From positions 50,735,947 through 50,799,946 of the forward strand of contig CM034233.1 of the NCBI GenBank assembly GCA_019916065.1: DNA of 64,000 nt, in the 5' to 3' direction. This document shows, one piece after another, positions 1-10,288 of this stretch. The notes below the pieces were generated by a model, which was not told the DNA's origin, made no database searches, and saw only the letters and a list, made by a program, of their open reading frames with translations. This DNA comes from Vitellaria paradoxa (Eukaryota > Streptophyta > Magnoliopsida > Ericales > Sapotaceae). The position numbers and the translations under genes were made by a program. How positions within the stretch are numbered: position 1 is the stretch's first letter; every line of letters begins with the position of its first letter.

Positions 1-1
1 G

Positions 2-1204
2 AGGATATTGGCTGTTTTACCCACCTCTGTCGCTGAGCAGATTTTTCTGATTCCTACCTGGCAGCAAGGCCCTGATCAGATCAGATGGAGTTTATCTTTA
101 GATGGTGGCTTTTCTCTTCGCTCTGCTTGGGACCACATCAGGGCGTCTATGGCTGTTAGGCCTATCTTTTCATTTATTTGGCAGAGGCACATCCCTCTTC
201 AGGTTTCATTTTTTATTTGGCGGCTCTTACATGGTTTTGTTGCCTTAGATGATTCATTGGCAAGCAAAGGTTTTCAGATGGTCTCTCGTTGTATTTGTGG
301 CTGTGCCAGTGAGACCCAATGCCACCTTTTTCTGCATTGTCCCCTGACTCGACAGGTTTGGCTTCATTTTTTTGGGATGTTTGGGCTTCATTTCTATGAG
401 TTCTCTTCTATCTCTTCTTTGCTCCTTCATTGGCACCGTTGCTCCCCTTCAGCGTGCCATATCAGGATTATGGTTGCCTGCTATGTACTTTGGCACATAT
501 GGAAGGCTCGTAATGCTTGTAGATTTGATGGCACCCCCTTCCATGTATTGCGGGTTATTCATAACATCACAGTAGACTTGCACCTTATTGGCTTGGCAGT
601 CGGCTTCAAAGCATCACAGCTTCGTGGAGATTTATCTGTGAGGTTAGTGAGGGCCTTGAGATGTTTGCCTTGCAGACCCAGGACAGTGAGACTGATATCA
701 TGGCTTAGACCCCCTGCGGTCTCCTTGAAACTTAATGTTGATGGGTGCTCTCGCGGTAATCCTGGTCCTTCAGCTGCTGGAGGTATTCTCAGGGATCACT
801 TGGGCAGGTTTGTGGGTGCATTTGGGCGCTTTCTTGATCACAAACCCATCATCTATGCTGAGTTAGTCGCTATTTTGACAGGGTTAGAGCTGGCCATTTC
901 TTGTGGATTTTCTTCTCTGATTGTAGAGTCTGATTCTACTACTGCTATTTCCTGGGTCACCTCCTCTAGTTCAGGCTGTTGGGAGTACACTTATCTTATT
1001 GCTCGAATTCAGCAGCTTTACTGTTCTGCCCCGATTCAGCTTCATCATGTCTACAGGGAAGCCAACCAGGCAGCGGATTTCATGGCTAATTGGGCTTGTT
1101 CTTTTCAGCAAGACCAGAGTTTTTCCACACAGCGGGGTCTTCCCAGAGACATTCATGGCATCCTTTCTCTTGATGCGGATGAGATTCCTCATATTAGGCT
1201 TTAG
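2..1204 (+). CDS. LINE-1 ORF2 protein, C-terminal part (zf-RVT and RNase H), 5'-partial
   Basis: About 400 codons stay open from the window edge to the TAG at 1202-1204. The N-terminal part is the zf-RVT region found downstream of plant LINE reverse transcriptases, with the CICGC...HLFLHC cysteine/histidine pattern near residue 95. The C-terminal part is an RNase H of the type acquired by plant L1 elements: NVDG with SRGNPGPS (first catalytic Asp), YAELVAI (Glu), VESDS (Asp) and HVYREANQAADFMAN (His and last Asp). Endonuclease and RT, if present, lie outside the window. The visible part has no disabling change, so the parent copy could be intact. The protein would act in the LINE ribonucleoprotein during target-primed reverse transcription. 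Confidence 0.9.
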   Translation, partial: RILAVLPTSVAEQIFLIPTWQQGPDQIRWSLSLDGGFSLRSAWDHIRASMAVRPIFSFIWQRHIPLQVSFFIWRLLHGFVALDDSLASKGFQMVSRCICGCASETQCHLFLHCPLTRQVWLHFFGMFGLHFYEFSSISSLLLHWHRCSPSACHIRIMVACYVLWHIWKARNACRFDGTPFHVLRVIHNITVDLHLIGLAVGFKASQLRGDLSVRLVRALRCLPCRPRTVRLISWLRPPAVSLKLNVDGCSRGNPGPSAAGGILRDHLGRFVGAFGRFLDHKPIIYAELVAILTGLELAISCGFSSLIVESDSTTAISWVTSSSSGCWEYTYLIARIQQLYCSAPIQLHHVYREANQAADFMANWACSFQQDQSFSTQRGLPRDIHGILSLDADEIPHIRL

Positions 1205-1486
1205 TTTTTTCATTTATCTTTTACTTTGGAGGTCAGGTTTATGTCCCCCTCCTTATTTTTGTTCTGTGGTGAGTCACCCCATTCTATCTCTTATTTTTCT
1301 TAGCTATTTTCATTACCTTTGTAATGCGGTGAGTCACCGCTCTATTATTTTATTTCTTTATTATTTTCCATTACTTCTCTTGGAGGTAAGGTTTAGGTCC
1401 CCCTCCATCATGTACTTCTTTTTTCAATTATCAATAAACTGGTAGGGGTCCCTGCCAAACCCCCCTCCCGCTAAGGAGGCTTTTTT
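1205..1486 (+). other. LINE-1 3'UTR with hairpin modules
   Basis: It carries the same ordered modules as LINE-5: GGAGGT...CCCCCTCC, two GGTGAGTCACC hairpins, a second GGAGGT...CCCCCTCC containing GGTTTAGG, GGTAGGGGTCCCTGCC, and CCTCCCGCTAAGGAGG at 1464-1479 just before poly(A). The first GGTGAGTCACC hairpin has a one-sided change here (CACCCCA instead of CACCACA) that breaks one pair. Confidence 0.8.
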
Positions 1487-1504
1487 AAAAAAAAAAAAAA
1501 AAAA

Positions 1505-1746
1505 CCCTGAACCCTGAACCCTCAACCCTGAACCCTGAACCCTAAACCCTGAACCCTCAACCCTGAACCCTGAACCATAAACCCTAAACCCTAAACCCTA
1601 AAACCTGAACCCTGAACCCTGAACCCTGAATCCTGAACCCTGAACCCTGAACCCTAAACCCTAAAACCCTAAAACCCTGAACCCTGAACCCTGAACCCTG
1701 AACCCTGAACCCTGAACCCTAAACCCTGAACCCTAAACCTTAAACT
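1505..1746 (+). repeat. Telomere-type repeat tract T1
   Basis: About 240 bp of heptamers, mostly CCCTGAA with CCCTAAA and a few variants (CCCTCAA, CCCTAAAA). It starts directly after the LINE-1 poly(A) and ends at the 5' junction of LINE-2. The orientation is C-rich on the + strand, like every other tract in the window. Confidence 0.95.
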
Positions 1747-1763
1747 TTCCATACATTTTATTT
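1747..1763 (+). other. Short filler at the 5' junction of LINE-2
   Basis: About 17 A/T-rich bases lie between the last telomere-like unit and the first base that aligns to the other LINE copies (GTGGAGCCC at 1764). They match neither the telomere repeat nor the LINE. Such non-templated or captured bases are common at 5' ends of truncated LINE insertions. Confidence 0.6.
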
Positions 1764-2936
1764 GTGGAGCCCTCAATTCAGATGCAATGAAGAGTCACCA
1801 GTTGTCCCTGTTTGGATCACTCTGCCTTATCTTCCCATACACTTAGTCCAGTGTAAGTCTGCATTATTTTCTATTGCCTCTGCTGTTGGTAAACCACTGA
1901 GAGTTGGTCATGCCACTGCCACTCTTAATAGACCAACTGTTGCACGGGTGTTGGTTGAATGTGATGTTTCCCAACCTTCCTTTACCAAAAAGGTTTGGGT
2001 TGGTGATGAGGAGTCGGGTTTTGTTCAGGATATTATTATTGAGAAGCTCCCAGATTACTGCATGTCATGTAAGCATTTGGGTCACAAGCAGGAGAAATGT
2101 TTTATTGCAAATCCCACATTTCGGCCTCCTGACAGGGTGGGAAATGAGAAAGGAAAAGGGAAAACTTCTTCAGGGGAAGTGTCTACTGCCCAAGAAAGAC
2201 TTGTTTATGTGCCAAAACCTACACAGAGACCTATTGTGTCTGAGATTTCAGCCCCTATCTCCCATCCAGCACCTGAGATTCCCTCCTCCAGTTTTGTTCA
2301 TGCTACTGCTGGACCTTCATCTCTACATCAGGATTATGTTATATCTTCCCCCCTATTATTTCTATGCCTCCTGATCAGGTATGCCCCTCCTCAGATGCTT
2401 TTATACTTGTTACTTCAGTGCAGGAACAAGCTCCTACTATACCATCTACTACAGCTTCAGTGATTGCTCCTATTACTACTCCTTCTTTGGGATTGGATAG
2501 CACAGCTATTACCATAGCTCCAGGTTCTTGTTCTGAGACTGCATCTCATATTCTCTCTTTATCTCCTGGACGAGCTCCTGGTGTTACCACTAATTTCCAG
2601 TCAGAAGATATTCCCAGTAATCAGACATTTCATTCAGGCCGTGTTGGCTCGCCTCATTCTGCTGATGACATTTCCTCTGATGATGATAATAGACTTGGGA
2701 TTGATGATAGCTTTGATTCTGATCCTAGATCCTCTGCTGATGTTCCCTAGAGTGAGGATCCCACCTCCAAAACTGTTGCTATCTCTTATTCTCCCAGCAC
2801 TAGCCTCATTGATGATGATGGATTCCAGCGAGTCCTTAGAAGTCGTCGTGGTGGAAAGAAGGGTATTACTACAAGCACAGGTACTAGCAAACCCCCTCAA
2901 ACTATTGCCCGTAAGGGTAGGAGCAATTTAAAATGA
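1764..2936 (+). pseudogene. LINE-2 ORF1 remnant (end of DUF4283-like domain, CCHC knuckle, acidic tail)
   Basis: This is the C-terminal part of the ORF1 nucleic-acid-binding protein. The zinc knuckle CMSCKHLGHKQEKC (CX2CX4HX4C) is present near 2060-2101. Compared with LINE-5 there is a one-base loss in the C-run near 2350, which shifts the frame, and a CAG to TAG change at 2748-2750. The terminal TGA (2934-2936) overlaps the ORF2 ATG (2933-2935) as ATGA. The N-terminal two thirds are missing through 5' truncation. Confidence 0.9.
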
Positions 2937-5900
2937 TTAAGTCCTTAATTTGGAATATAAGGGGGATTGGCCAGAATCCTTCTATCAGGGACTCAAAAGT
3001 ATTATTAAGTTACACCATCTTCAGCTGCTTTGTATTCTGGAGCCTTTTCTCTCAGCTGAGAAGATTGATTCTACAAGAGTCAAATTAGGCATGGAATCTG
3101 CTTTTGCTTCAGCTACTGGGAAAATTTGGGTTTTCTGGTCTCAACCATTCAGTGTTCAAATTCTACATGATATGGGCCAGGTGATTCATTGTAAGGTCAG
3201 CCACTACTCCCTTCCAGAGCCGGTATTTTTATCCTTTGTTTATGCTAAGTGTTCAGCACCATTACGCTTGGACCTTTGGGATGCTCTGATTACATTTTCT
3301 AGGGAAATTGACGGTGCTTGGATGGTTGGGGGAGACTTTAATGTTGTACAGCAGCATTCTGAAGTGGTTGGGGGTCATCCTCAACTTCAATCAGCCATTG
3401 ATGACTTTAATGTGACTCTTATGGACTGTGGACTTGAAGATGCTGGTTTTGAGGGGACTCCTTATACTTGGGCAAATGGTTTCACTAGGCGTAGATTGGA
3501 CAGGGTAGTGGTTAATAATCAGTGGGGGCGACACTTTCCTGTGTTCAAAGTTTCACACCTCAACCGCACTGGATCTGATCATTCTCCTCTTCTATTATCC
3601 TATGATTTAGGGCAGGCCCGGGGCCCGAGTAGATTCAAATTTTTACATACCTGGTTGAAACATCCTGACTTGATGGAAATCATCAAACATAACTGGTCAC
3701 TGCCCGTTTTCTCAAATGGTATGAGTGCTTTCCAGCAGAAACTTATAAGGCTCAAACATTGTCTTAAGCAGTGGAACAAAGAGGTATTTGGAAATGTCTT
3801 TAATAAAGTTCATGAGGCTGAACAAGAAGTACTTTATAGGGAGGGCTTATTTGATGCATCAGGCTCTGATCAGGATCGATCAGCTTTGCAATTGGCCAAA
3901 GCCAGGTTACTCCAAGCTTTATCCAGAGAGGAGTCATTTTTGAGACAGCAATCCCGTGTTAGATGGCTAAAGGAGGGGGACGCCAATTCCCGTTTTTTTC
4001 ATGCCATGATTCGAAGGAAGCACCATATTCTTGGAGTCCATCGTATTCAGGGGAATGACGGTATGTGGATTACAGATACAGAGGCAATTGAGGCCTCAGC
4101 AGTGTCCTATTTTCAGACTCTCCTATCTGGTGATGAGTCTACCTTCTCTGAGAGAGACTTTGACTTTATCCCTACTTTGGTAACTGAAGAGGATAATAAC
4201 TCTCTATGTGGGCTCCCTTCGATCGAGGAAGTCCGTGAGGCTGTTTTCTCTATAGATTCTGATAGTTCTCCAGGCCCAGATGGGTTTTGTAGTAAATTTT
4301 ACCAGGCTTGCTGGGAGGTGATTGGTATGGACCTTCACACTGCTGTTGTTGATTATTTCATAGGATCTCCTATGCCCAGAGGTTTTTTAAGCACTCTTCT
4401 TGTACTGCTGCCTAAAAAACCTTCTCCTACCACATGGGCTGATTTTAGGCCAATCAGTCTTTGTAATGTGAGTAATAAAGTCATTACTAAAATTCTGGTT
4501 TCCAGGCTTTCCTGCATTCTACCTCAGCTTATCTCTCCCTCCCAGAGTGGTTTTGTTCCTGGAAGATTGATCCACGACAACATACTGCTTGCCCAGGAGT
4601 TAGTTCATGATTTGAATAGAAGGACTCGAGGGGGTAATGTGGTGATAAAGCTGGATATGGCTAAAGCATATGATAGGATGTCCAGGCCTTTTATTCTTCA
4701 GATGCTTCGGGCCTTTGGTTTTTCTGAGCAGTGGATTTCATTGATTCACAGAGCCATTACAAACCCTTGGTTTTCTGTGATGGTTAATGGGGTTGCTAAG
4801 GGATTCTTCCAGTCACAGAGGGGATTACGACAGGGTGATCCTATTTCTCCTAGCCTCTTTATTATTGCAGCAGAATTTCTTTCCAGGAGTTTGGATAGAT
4901 TAGTAGCTCGGTATCCCTCAGTTGCCTATGCTACAGGAGTTCCCATCACCATCTCTCATTTGAGTTTTACTGATGATATCATCATTTTTGCTAATGGGAG
5001 CAGAGATAGTCTTCGTCATTTCATGGATGTCCTACACAGATATGAGGCTATCTCAGGCCAACTCGTCAGTCAGGCTAAGAGTAGATATTATACTGGCAGA
5101 TCGTCTACTGGTTCAAGAAGGAGTATTATTCATAATGTGACTGGCTTTCAGAGAGGTAATCTTCCTTTCACCTATCTTGGATGTCCCATTTATTTGGGTA
5201 ATCTTAAGATTGCCTTCTTTGAAGATTTAGTGAGGAAGGTTAGAGATAAGATCTCAGGCTGGGCTAATCGACTCCTCTCATTCGGGGGTAAGATTATTCT
5301 GATTCGACATGTCCTTTCCTCCATGCCTATCTATTTATTCCATGTCTTGAGGCCTCCATCAGATGTCTTTCACCAGTTGGAGCGATTATTTACCAAATTC
5401 CTTTGGGGTGATACTACTACTTCAAGGAAAATTCACTGGTGCAAGTGGGCCTCTGTTTGCTTCCCTGTGGAAGAAGGGGGTATAGGGGTTCGTTCTCTGG
5501 CTGATGTGGTTATGGCTTGTGAGATCAAACTGTGGTGGCATTTTAGAGCTCAGCAGTCTTTATGGGCCTCCTTTATGAAGGCTAAATATTGTTATGCTGA
5601 TCACCCATCTCTGGTTCATTTTACTTATCCTGCTTCCCCTCTATGGAGGCGCCTTTGCATTGTCAGGCTGACAGCTGAGCCCCTTATTAGATGGTTAGTT
5701 CGTTCAGGGAATTCCAGCTTTTGGTATGATTGCTGGGTGGGTTCTTGCCCACTAATTTCATTCAATCCTCTAGCAGCTTCTTCAGCTTCTGTATCTTCTT
5801 ACTGGACTGATACAGGGTGGGATAGGGAGAGGATTTTGGTTAAGTTACCCACTTCTATTGCTGAGCAGATATTCATGATTCCAACCACACAGCAAGGCCC

Positions 5901-7032
5901 AGATTTGATCAGATGGCGTCTATCATTAGATGGAGACTTCTCCCTTCCTTCTACTTAGGAGCACATTCGGACTTCTATGGAACCCAGGCCTGTTTATTCT
6001 TTCATTTGGCAGAGGCACATTCCTATTCAGGTTTCCTTCTTTATTTGGCGGCTCCTTCATGGCTTTCTTGCTTTAGATGACTCCCTGGCAAGCAAAGGCT
6101 TTCACATGGTTTCAAGATGCATATGTGGATGTGACTGTGAGACCCTGAGCCACCTCTTTCTTCATTGCTCACTGACTCGGCAAGTTTGGTAGTATTTTTT
6201 TGGGATGTTTGGGCTACACTTTTATGAGTTTACATCCGTTTCTACTATGCTACTTCATTGGCGTCGGTGTTCCCCTTCAGTGAGCCACATTAGGATTGTG
6301 GTTGTTTGCTACATACTGTGGCACATATGGAAGACTCGTAATGCTTGTAGATTTGACGGTATTTCCTTCCAAGTTCAGCGAGTTATTCATAGTATTACAG
6401 CAGATTTGCACCTTCTTGGTTTGGCATTGGGCTTTAAAGCATCACAACTTCGTGGAGATTCTTCTGTGGGGTTTGTGAGCTCTTTGAGAACACTGCCTTG
6501 CAAAACCAGGACAGTGAGATTGATATCATGGCGGCGGCCTCTTGTGGGTTCTTTGAAGCTCAATGTAGATGGCTGCTCCCGTGGTAATCCGGGTCCCTCA
6601 GCTGCAGGCGGTATTCTTCGTGATCACTTGGGCAGAGTTGTGGGGGCATTTGGTCGATTTTTGGACCATCAGCCCATCATTTATGCTGAGCTAGTGGCCC
6701 TTCAGGTTGGGTTGGAGATGGCCACTTCACTTGGGTTCTCTTCTTTGATTGTTGAATCAGATTCCTCCACTGCTATTTCTTGGGTTACTTCCTGTAATTC
6801 AGGCTGTTGGGAATATGCTTATCTCTTGGCTCGGATTCGAATACTCTGTAAATCTGCACCAATTCAAATCTGTCATGTTTATAGGGAGGCCAATCAGGCA
6901 GCAGACTTCATGGCTAATTGGGCATGCACTCATCAGCAAGATCAGAATTTCTTTGCACAGCGAGATCTTCCTCGAGGCATTTATGGTATACTTTCTCTTG
7001 ATGCAGATGAGACTCCTCACCTTAGGACCTAG
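2933..7032 (+). pseudogene. LINE-2 ORF2 pseudogene (endonuclease-RT-zf-RVT-RNase H)
   Basis: The full ORF2 domain order is present, with endonuclease motifs GGDFNVV and SDHSP, reverse transcriptase, zf-RVT and RNase H. The frame is broken by a one-base loss near 2990, 20 codons after the start. It is also broken by stops at 5956-5958 (TGG to TAG) and 6190-6192 (CAG to TAG). The RT catalytic box reads SFTDD near 4971-4985 instead of the SFADD of the other copies; both Asp remain but the Ala is Thr. The rest stays open for about 990 codons, which indicates recent decay. Confidence 0.93.
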
Positions 7033-7322
7033 AGTTTTCAGTTTTTATCTTATACTTTGGAGGTCAGGTCCATGTCCCCCTCCTTATTTTTGTACTGTGG
7101 TGAGTCACCACATCCTATCTCTTATTTATCTTAGCTATTATCATTACATTTGTAATGCGGTGAGTCACCGCTCTATTATTTTATTTCTTTATTATTTTCC
7201 ATCACTTCTCTTGGAGGTAAGGTTTAGGTCCCCCTCCATCATGTATTTCTTTTTTCAATTATTAATAAACTGGTAGGGGTCCCTGCCAAACCCCCCTCCC
7301 GCTAAGGAGGTTTTTTTTTTTT
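7033..7322 (+). other. LINE-2 3'UTR with hairpin modules
   Basis: Same module order as LINE-5. TGTGGTGAGTCACCACA forms an uninterrupted 7-bp stem with an AGT loop, and a second GCGGTGAGTCACCGC follows. CCTCCCGCTAAGGAGG and a T-run precede the poly(A). Confidence 0.8.
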
Positions 7323-7335
7323 AAAAAAAAAAAAA

Positions 7336-7540
7336 CCCTAAACCCTAAACCCTAAACCCTGAACCCTGAACCCTGAACCCTAAACCCTGAACCCTGAACC
7401 CTGAACCCTAAACCCTGAACCCTGAACCCTGAACCCTAAACCCTAAACCCTGAACCCTAAACCCTAAACCCTAAACCCTGAACCCTGAACCCTGAACCCT
7501 AAACCCTAAACCCTAAACCCTGAACCCTGAACCCTGAACC
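7336..7540 (+). repeat. Telomere-type repeat tract T2
   Basis: About 205 bp of CCCTAAA and CCCTGAA heptamers in irregular short runs of one to four of each kind. It joins the LINE-2 poly(A) to the 5' end of LINE-3. Confidence 0.95.
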
Positions 7541-7683
7541 CCCTACCTCCGGCAACCTAATTTTCCGGCGCCGTCCGGCCACTTTCTGGCGGATCTGCCG
7601 GTGATTTCTTCTTCCCAACATTGGTAGATTCTTTGCCCACCCTTTGGCCGCCGTTTTGGCCACTCCAAGGTCTGCCATACCCC

Positions 7684-10288
7684 ATGGCAGATTTAGAGGG
7701 TGAAGAAGGTTCGGCCTCTGAAGATTCTGGCGGTATTCTGGCCGGTATAGGCCCTACAACTTCCGGCCATGAAGGTTTCCGTCCATCCGGTGCAAATCCG
7801 GCCTCATCCACACAAGGTGCAGTGATTTCCCCTCAAACCAGCCCGCCTCTCACTCAAAACCAGTTAGCTATGGTGTTGGTTGGTATCCAAGAGCAATTGA
7901 CAAGCATTGCCGCCGGTTTCAAAGGGATTGGTGGCCGAAATGTGCAAATTTGTGATCCAATTCATGATTTTCGTGTTTCCCCTACTTCAATTGCTCCTAA
8001 TCTGGAAAAAACCAGTGTGTCTACAGCTTCCATGGCAGCCATGGCTGCCCCACCCTCATCCTCCTCTCAAAATCCTCAAAAAACCCAACCATACCCCTCG
8101 CCGGCCGATTTTTCACCCTCACCGGCCACCGGCGACCAAAACCCGGCCATCACCGGCCCTCCGGCGACCTTCCCCACCGGCGCCGCCACCATGGCAGCCG
8201 GCCCCTCACAAACCCTAGCCGCCACCCTTCCTTCCTCTAACCCTAAAATTAACCATGATACACTTTACCCCATAATTTCCCAATCTACCCTTAGCCTTTC
8301 AATCCCTAATCCCTCACCAATTTCAAACCCAAATTCCCAAATCCCCAATTCCTACACTCCCCAATTGGAAACCCTAATTCCCTCAATTGGCCAATTTCAC
8401 CAATCCAAAACCCCAAAACCCATCAATTAGCCAATTTACCCAAATTGAATCCCCAATTCCAATTTCTAACCCTAATTTGCCAAATCCCCAAATTAAAAAC
8501 CCTAGTGAGCCAAATCCCCAAATTGAAAACCTTAACTCCAAAATTGAAAAACCTAATTCTAATCTTGAAGACCCTAACCTTTCCCAATTCCCCGCCCTTT
8601 CAAAAAACCCTCCCAAAACCAAAAATTACACTTCCCTCCCCCAAAATGGTAATTTTTCCCATAAATTAACCATTCCACCAAAAAATGAAATCTTTGCAAA
8701 AAACCCCAATTTACCCCCGAACCAAGCATCTCCATCACCTCCTGAAAAGGAAATCTCTAGGCCGGAGAAATCTTTTATTGATGCCCTTGGAATTGGGAAA
8801 AATCAGTCCCCTGAAATTCCCATTAAACCCCTCACTAATTATCATGGAATGCCTGCTATTTTATTTTCTAAGGAGGAGATTGCTATCATGGCTGAACCTT
8901 TTAAGCTCTCCTTAGTTGGAAAGTTTTCATTTGGGAGGCCAACAATGGAGCTTATCAGAAAATTCTTTTCCTCTTTGGGATTGAAAGGTGATTGGCAAAT
9001 TTCTCTGCTTGACAATCGACATATTTTGATTAAGTTGAGACTTGAAGAGGATTACACCAGGTTATGGACTAGACAGTCTTGGTTTGTTCAGGGACACACT
9101 ATGCGTGTTTTCAAGTGGAGCCCTCAATTCAGATGCAATGAAGAGTCACCAGTTGTCCCTGTCTGGATCACTCTGCCTTATCTTCCCATACACTTAGTCC
9201 AGTGTAAGTCTGCATTATTTTCTATTGCCTCTGCTGTTGGTAAACCACTGAGAGTTGATCATGCCACTGCCACTCTTAATAGACCAACTGTTGCACGGGT
9301 GTTGGTAGAATGTGATGTTTCATAACCTTCCTTTACCAAAAAGGTTTGGGTTGGTGATGAGGAGTCGGGTTTTGTTCAGGATATTATTATTGAGAAGCTC
9401 CCAGATTACTGCATGTCATGTAAGCATTTGGGTCACAAGCAGGAGAAATGTTTTATTGCAAATCCCACACTTCGGCCTCCTGATAGGGTGGGAAATGAGA
9501 AAGGAAAAGGGAAAACTTCTTCAGGGGAAGTGTCTACTGCCCAAGAAAGACTTGTTTATGTGCCAAAACCTACACAGAGACCTATTGTGTCTGAGATTTA
9601 AGCCCCTATCTCCCATCCAGCACCTGAGATTCCCTCCTCCAGTTTTGTTCATGCTACTGCTGGACCTTCATCTCTACATCAGGATTATGCTATATCTTCC
9701 CCCCCTATTATTTCTATGCCTCCTGATCAGGTATGCCCCTCCTCAGATGCTTTTATACTTGTTACTTCAGTGCAGGAACAAGCTCCTACTATACCATCTA
9801 CTACAGCTTCAGTGATTGCTCCTATTACTACTCCTTCTTTGGGATTGGATAGCACAGCTGTTACCATAGCTCCAGGTTCTTGTTCTGAGACTGCATCTCA
9901 TATTCTCTCTTTATCTCCTGGACGAGCTCCTGGTGTTACCACTAATTTCCAGTCAGAAGATATTCCCAGCAATCAGACATTTCATTCAGGCCGTGTTGGC
10001 TCGCCTCATTCTGCTGATGACATTTCCTCTGATGATGATAATAGACTTGGGATTGATGATAGCTTTGATTCTGATCCTGGAGCCTCTGCTGATGTTCCCT
10101 AGAGTGAGGATCCCACCTCCAAAACTGTTGCTATCTCTTCTTCTCCCAGCACTAGCCTCATTGATGATGATGGATTCCAGCGAGTCCTTAGAAGTCGTCG
10201 TGGTGGAAAGAAGGGTATTACTACAAGCACAGGTAATAGCAAACCCCCTCAAACTATTGCCCGTAAGGGTAGGAGCAATTTAAAATGA
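7684..10288 (+). pseudogene. LINE-3 ORF1 pseudogene
   Basis: The likely start is ATG 7684 (MADLEGEEGS), in the same place as the LINE-5 start. The N-terminal half is rich in Pro, Ser, Asn and Gln and contains telo-box-like codon strings. The DUF4283-like domain and the CCHC knuckle (CMSCKHLGHKQEKC, from 9411) follow. Breaks seen: a frameshift between about 8380 and 8430, TAA at 9323-9325, TAA at 9599-9601, and TAG at 10100-10102, the last shared with LINE-2. The last TGA overlaps the ORF2 ATG. Confidence 0.9.
8220..8600 (+). repeat. Telo-box-like cluster within LINE-3 ORF1
   Basis: ACCCTAA or AACCCTAR occurs several times in this ORF1 segment, at the same place as the denser cluster in LINE-5. 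In the ORF1 frame the motif encodes Asn-Pro-Asn. The cluster is less complete than in LINE-5 and LINE-6. Confidence 0.6.

Larger units (their letters stand above)
1..1504 (+). mobile_element. LINE-1: 3' part of a plant L1-clade LINE (cut by window edge)
   Basis: The left edge of the window lies inside ORF2 of a non-LTR retrotransposon. What remains is the C-terminal part of ORF2 (zf-RVT and RNase H), a 3'UTR of about 280 bp and an 18-nt poly(A) at 1487-1504 that runs straight into CCCTGAA repeats. Its sequence is closest to LINE-6; LINE-1, LINE-4 and LINE-6 form one subfamily, sharing a Leu in the HIPLQVSFF segment, and LINE-2, LINE-3 and LINE-5 form the other, with HIPIQVSFF. The 5' end lies outside the window. 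Confidence 0.95.
1764..7335 (+). mobile_element. LINE-2: 5'-truncated LINE copy
   Basis: The copy begins inside ORF1, in the middle of the DUF4283-like domain, and runs through ORF2 and the 3'UTR to poly(A) at 7323-7335. Telomere-type repeats flank it on both sides. It belongs to the subfamily of LINE-3 and LINE-5. Both ORFs carry frameshifts and stops, so it cannot move by itself. It shares a nonsense codon in ORF1 with LINE-3 (2748-2750 here), so the two descend from one already defective copy or have exchanged sequence. Confidence 0.95.

Noticed and set aside
1505..1746. Telomere tracts as the true chromosome terminus
   Set aside because: The tracts are only about 90-310 bp long and lie between transposons, so they are internal. 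The real end, if near, would be left of the window.
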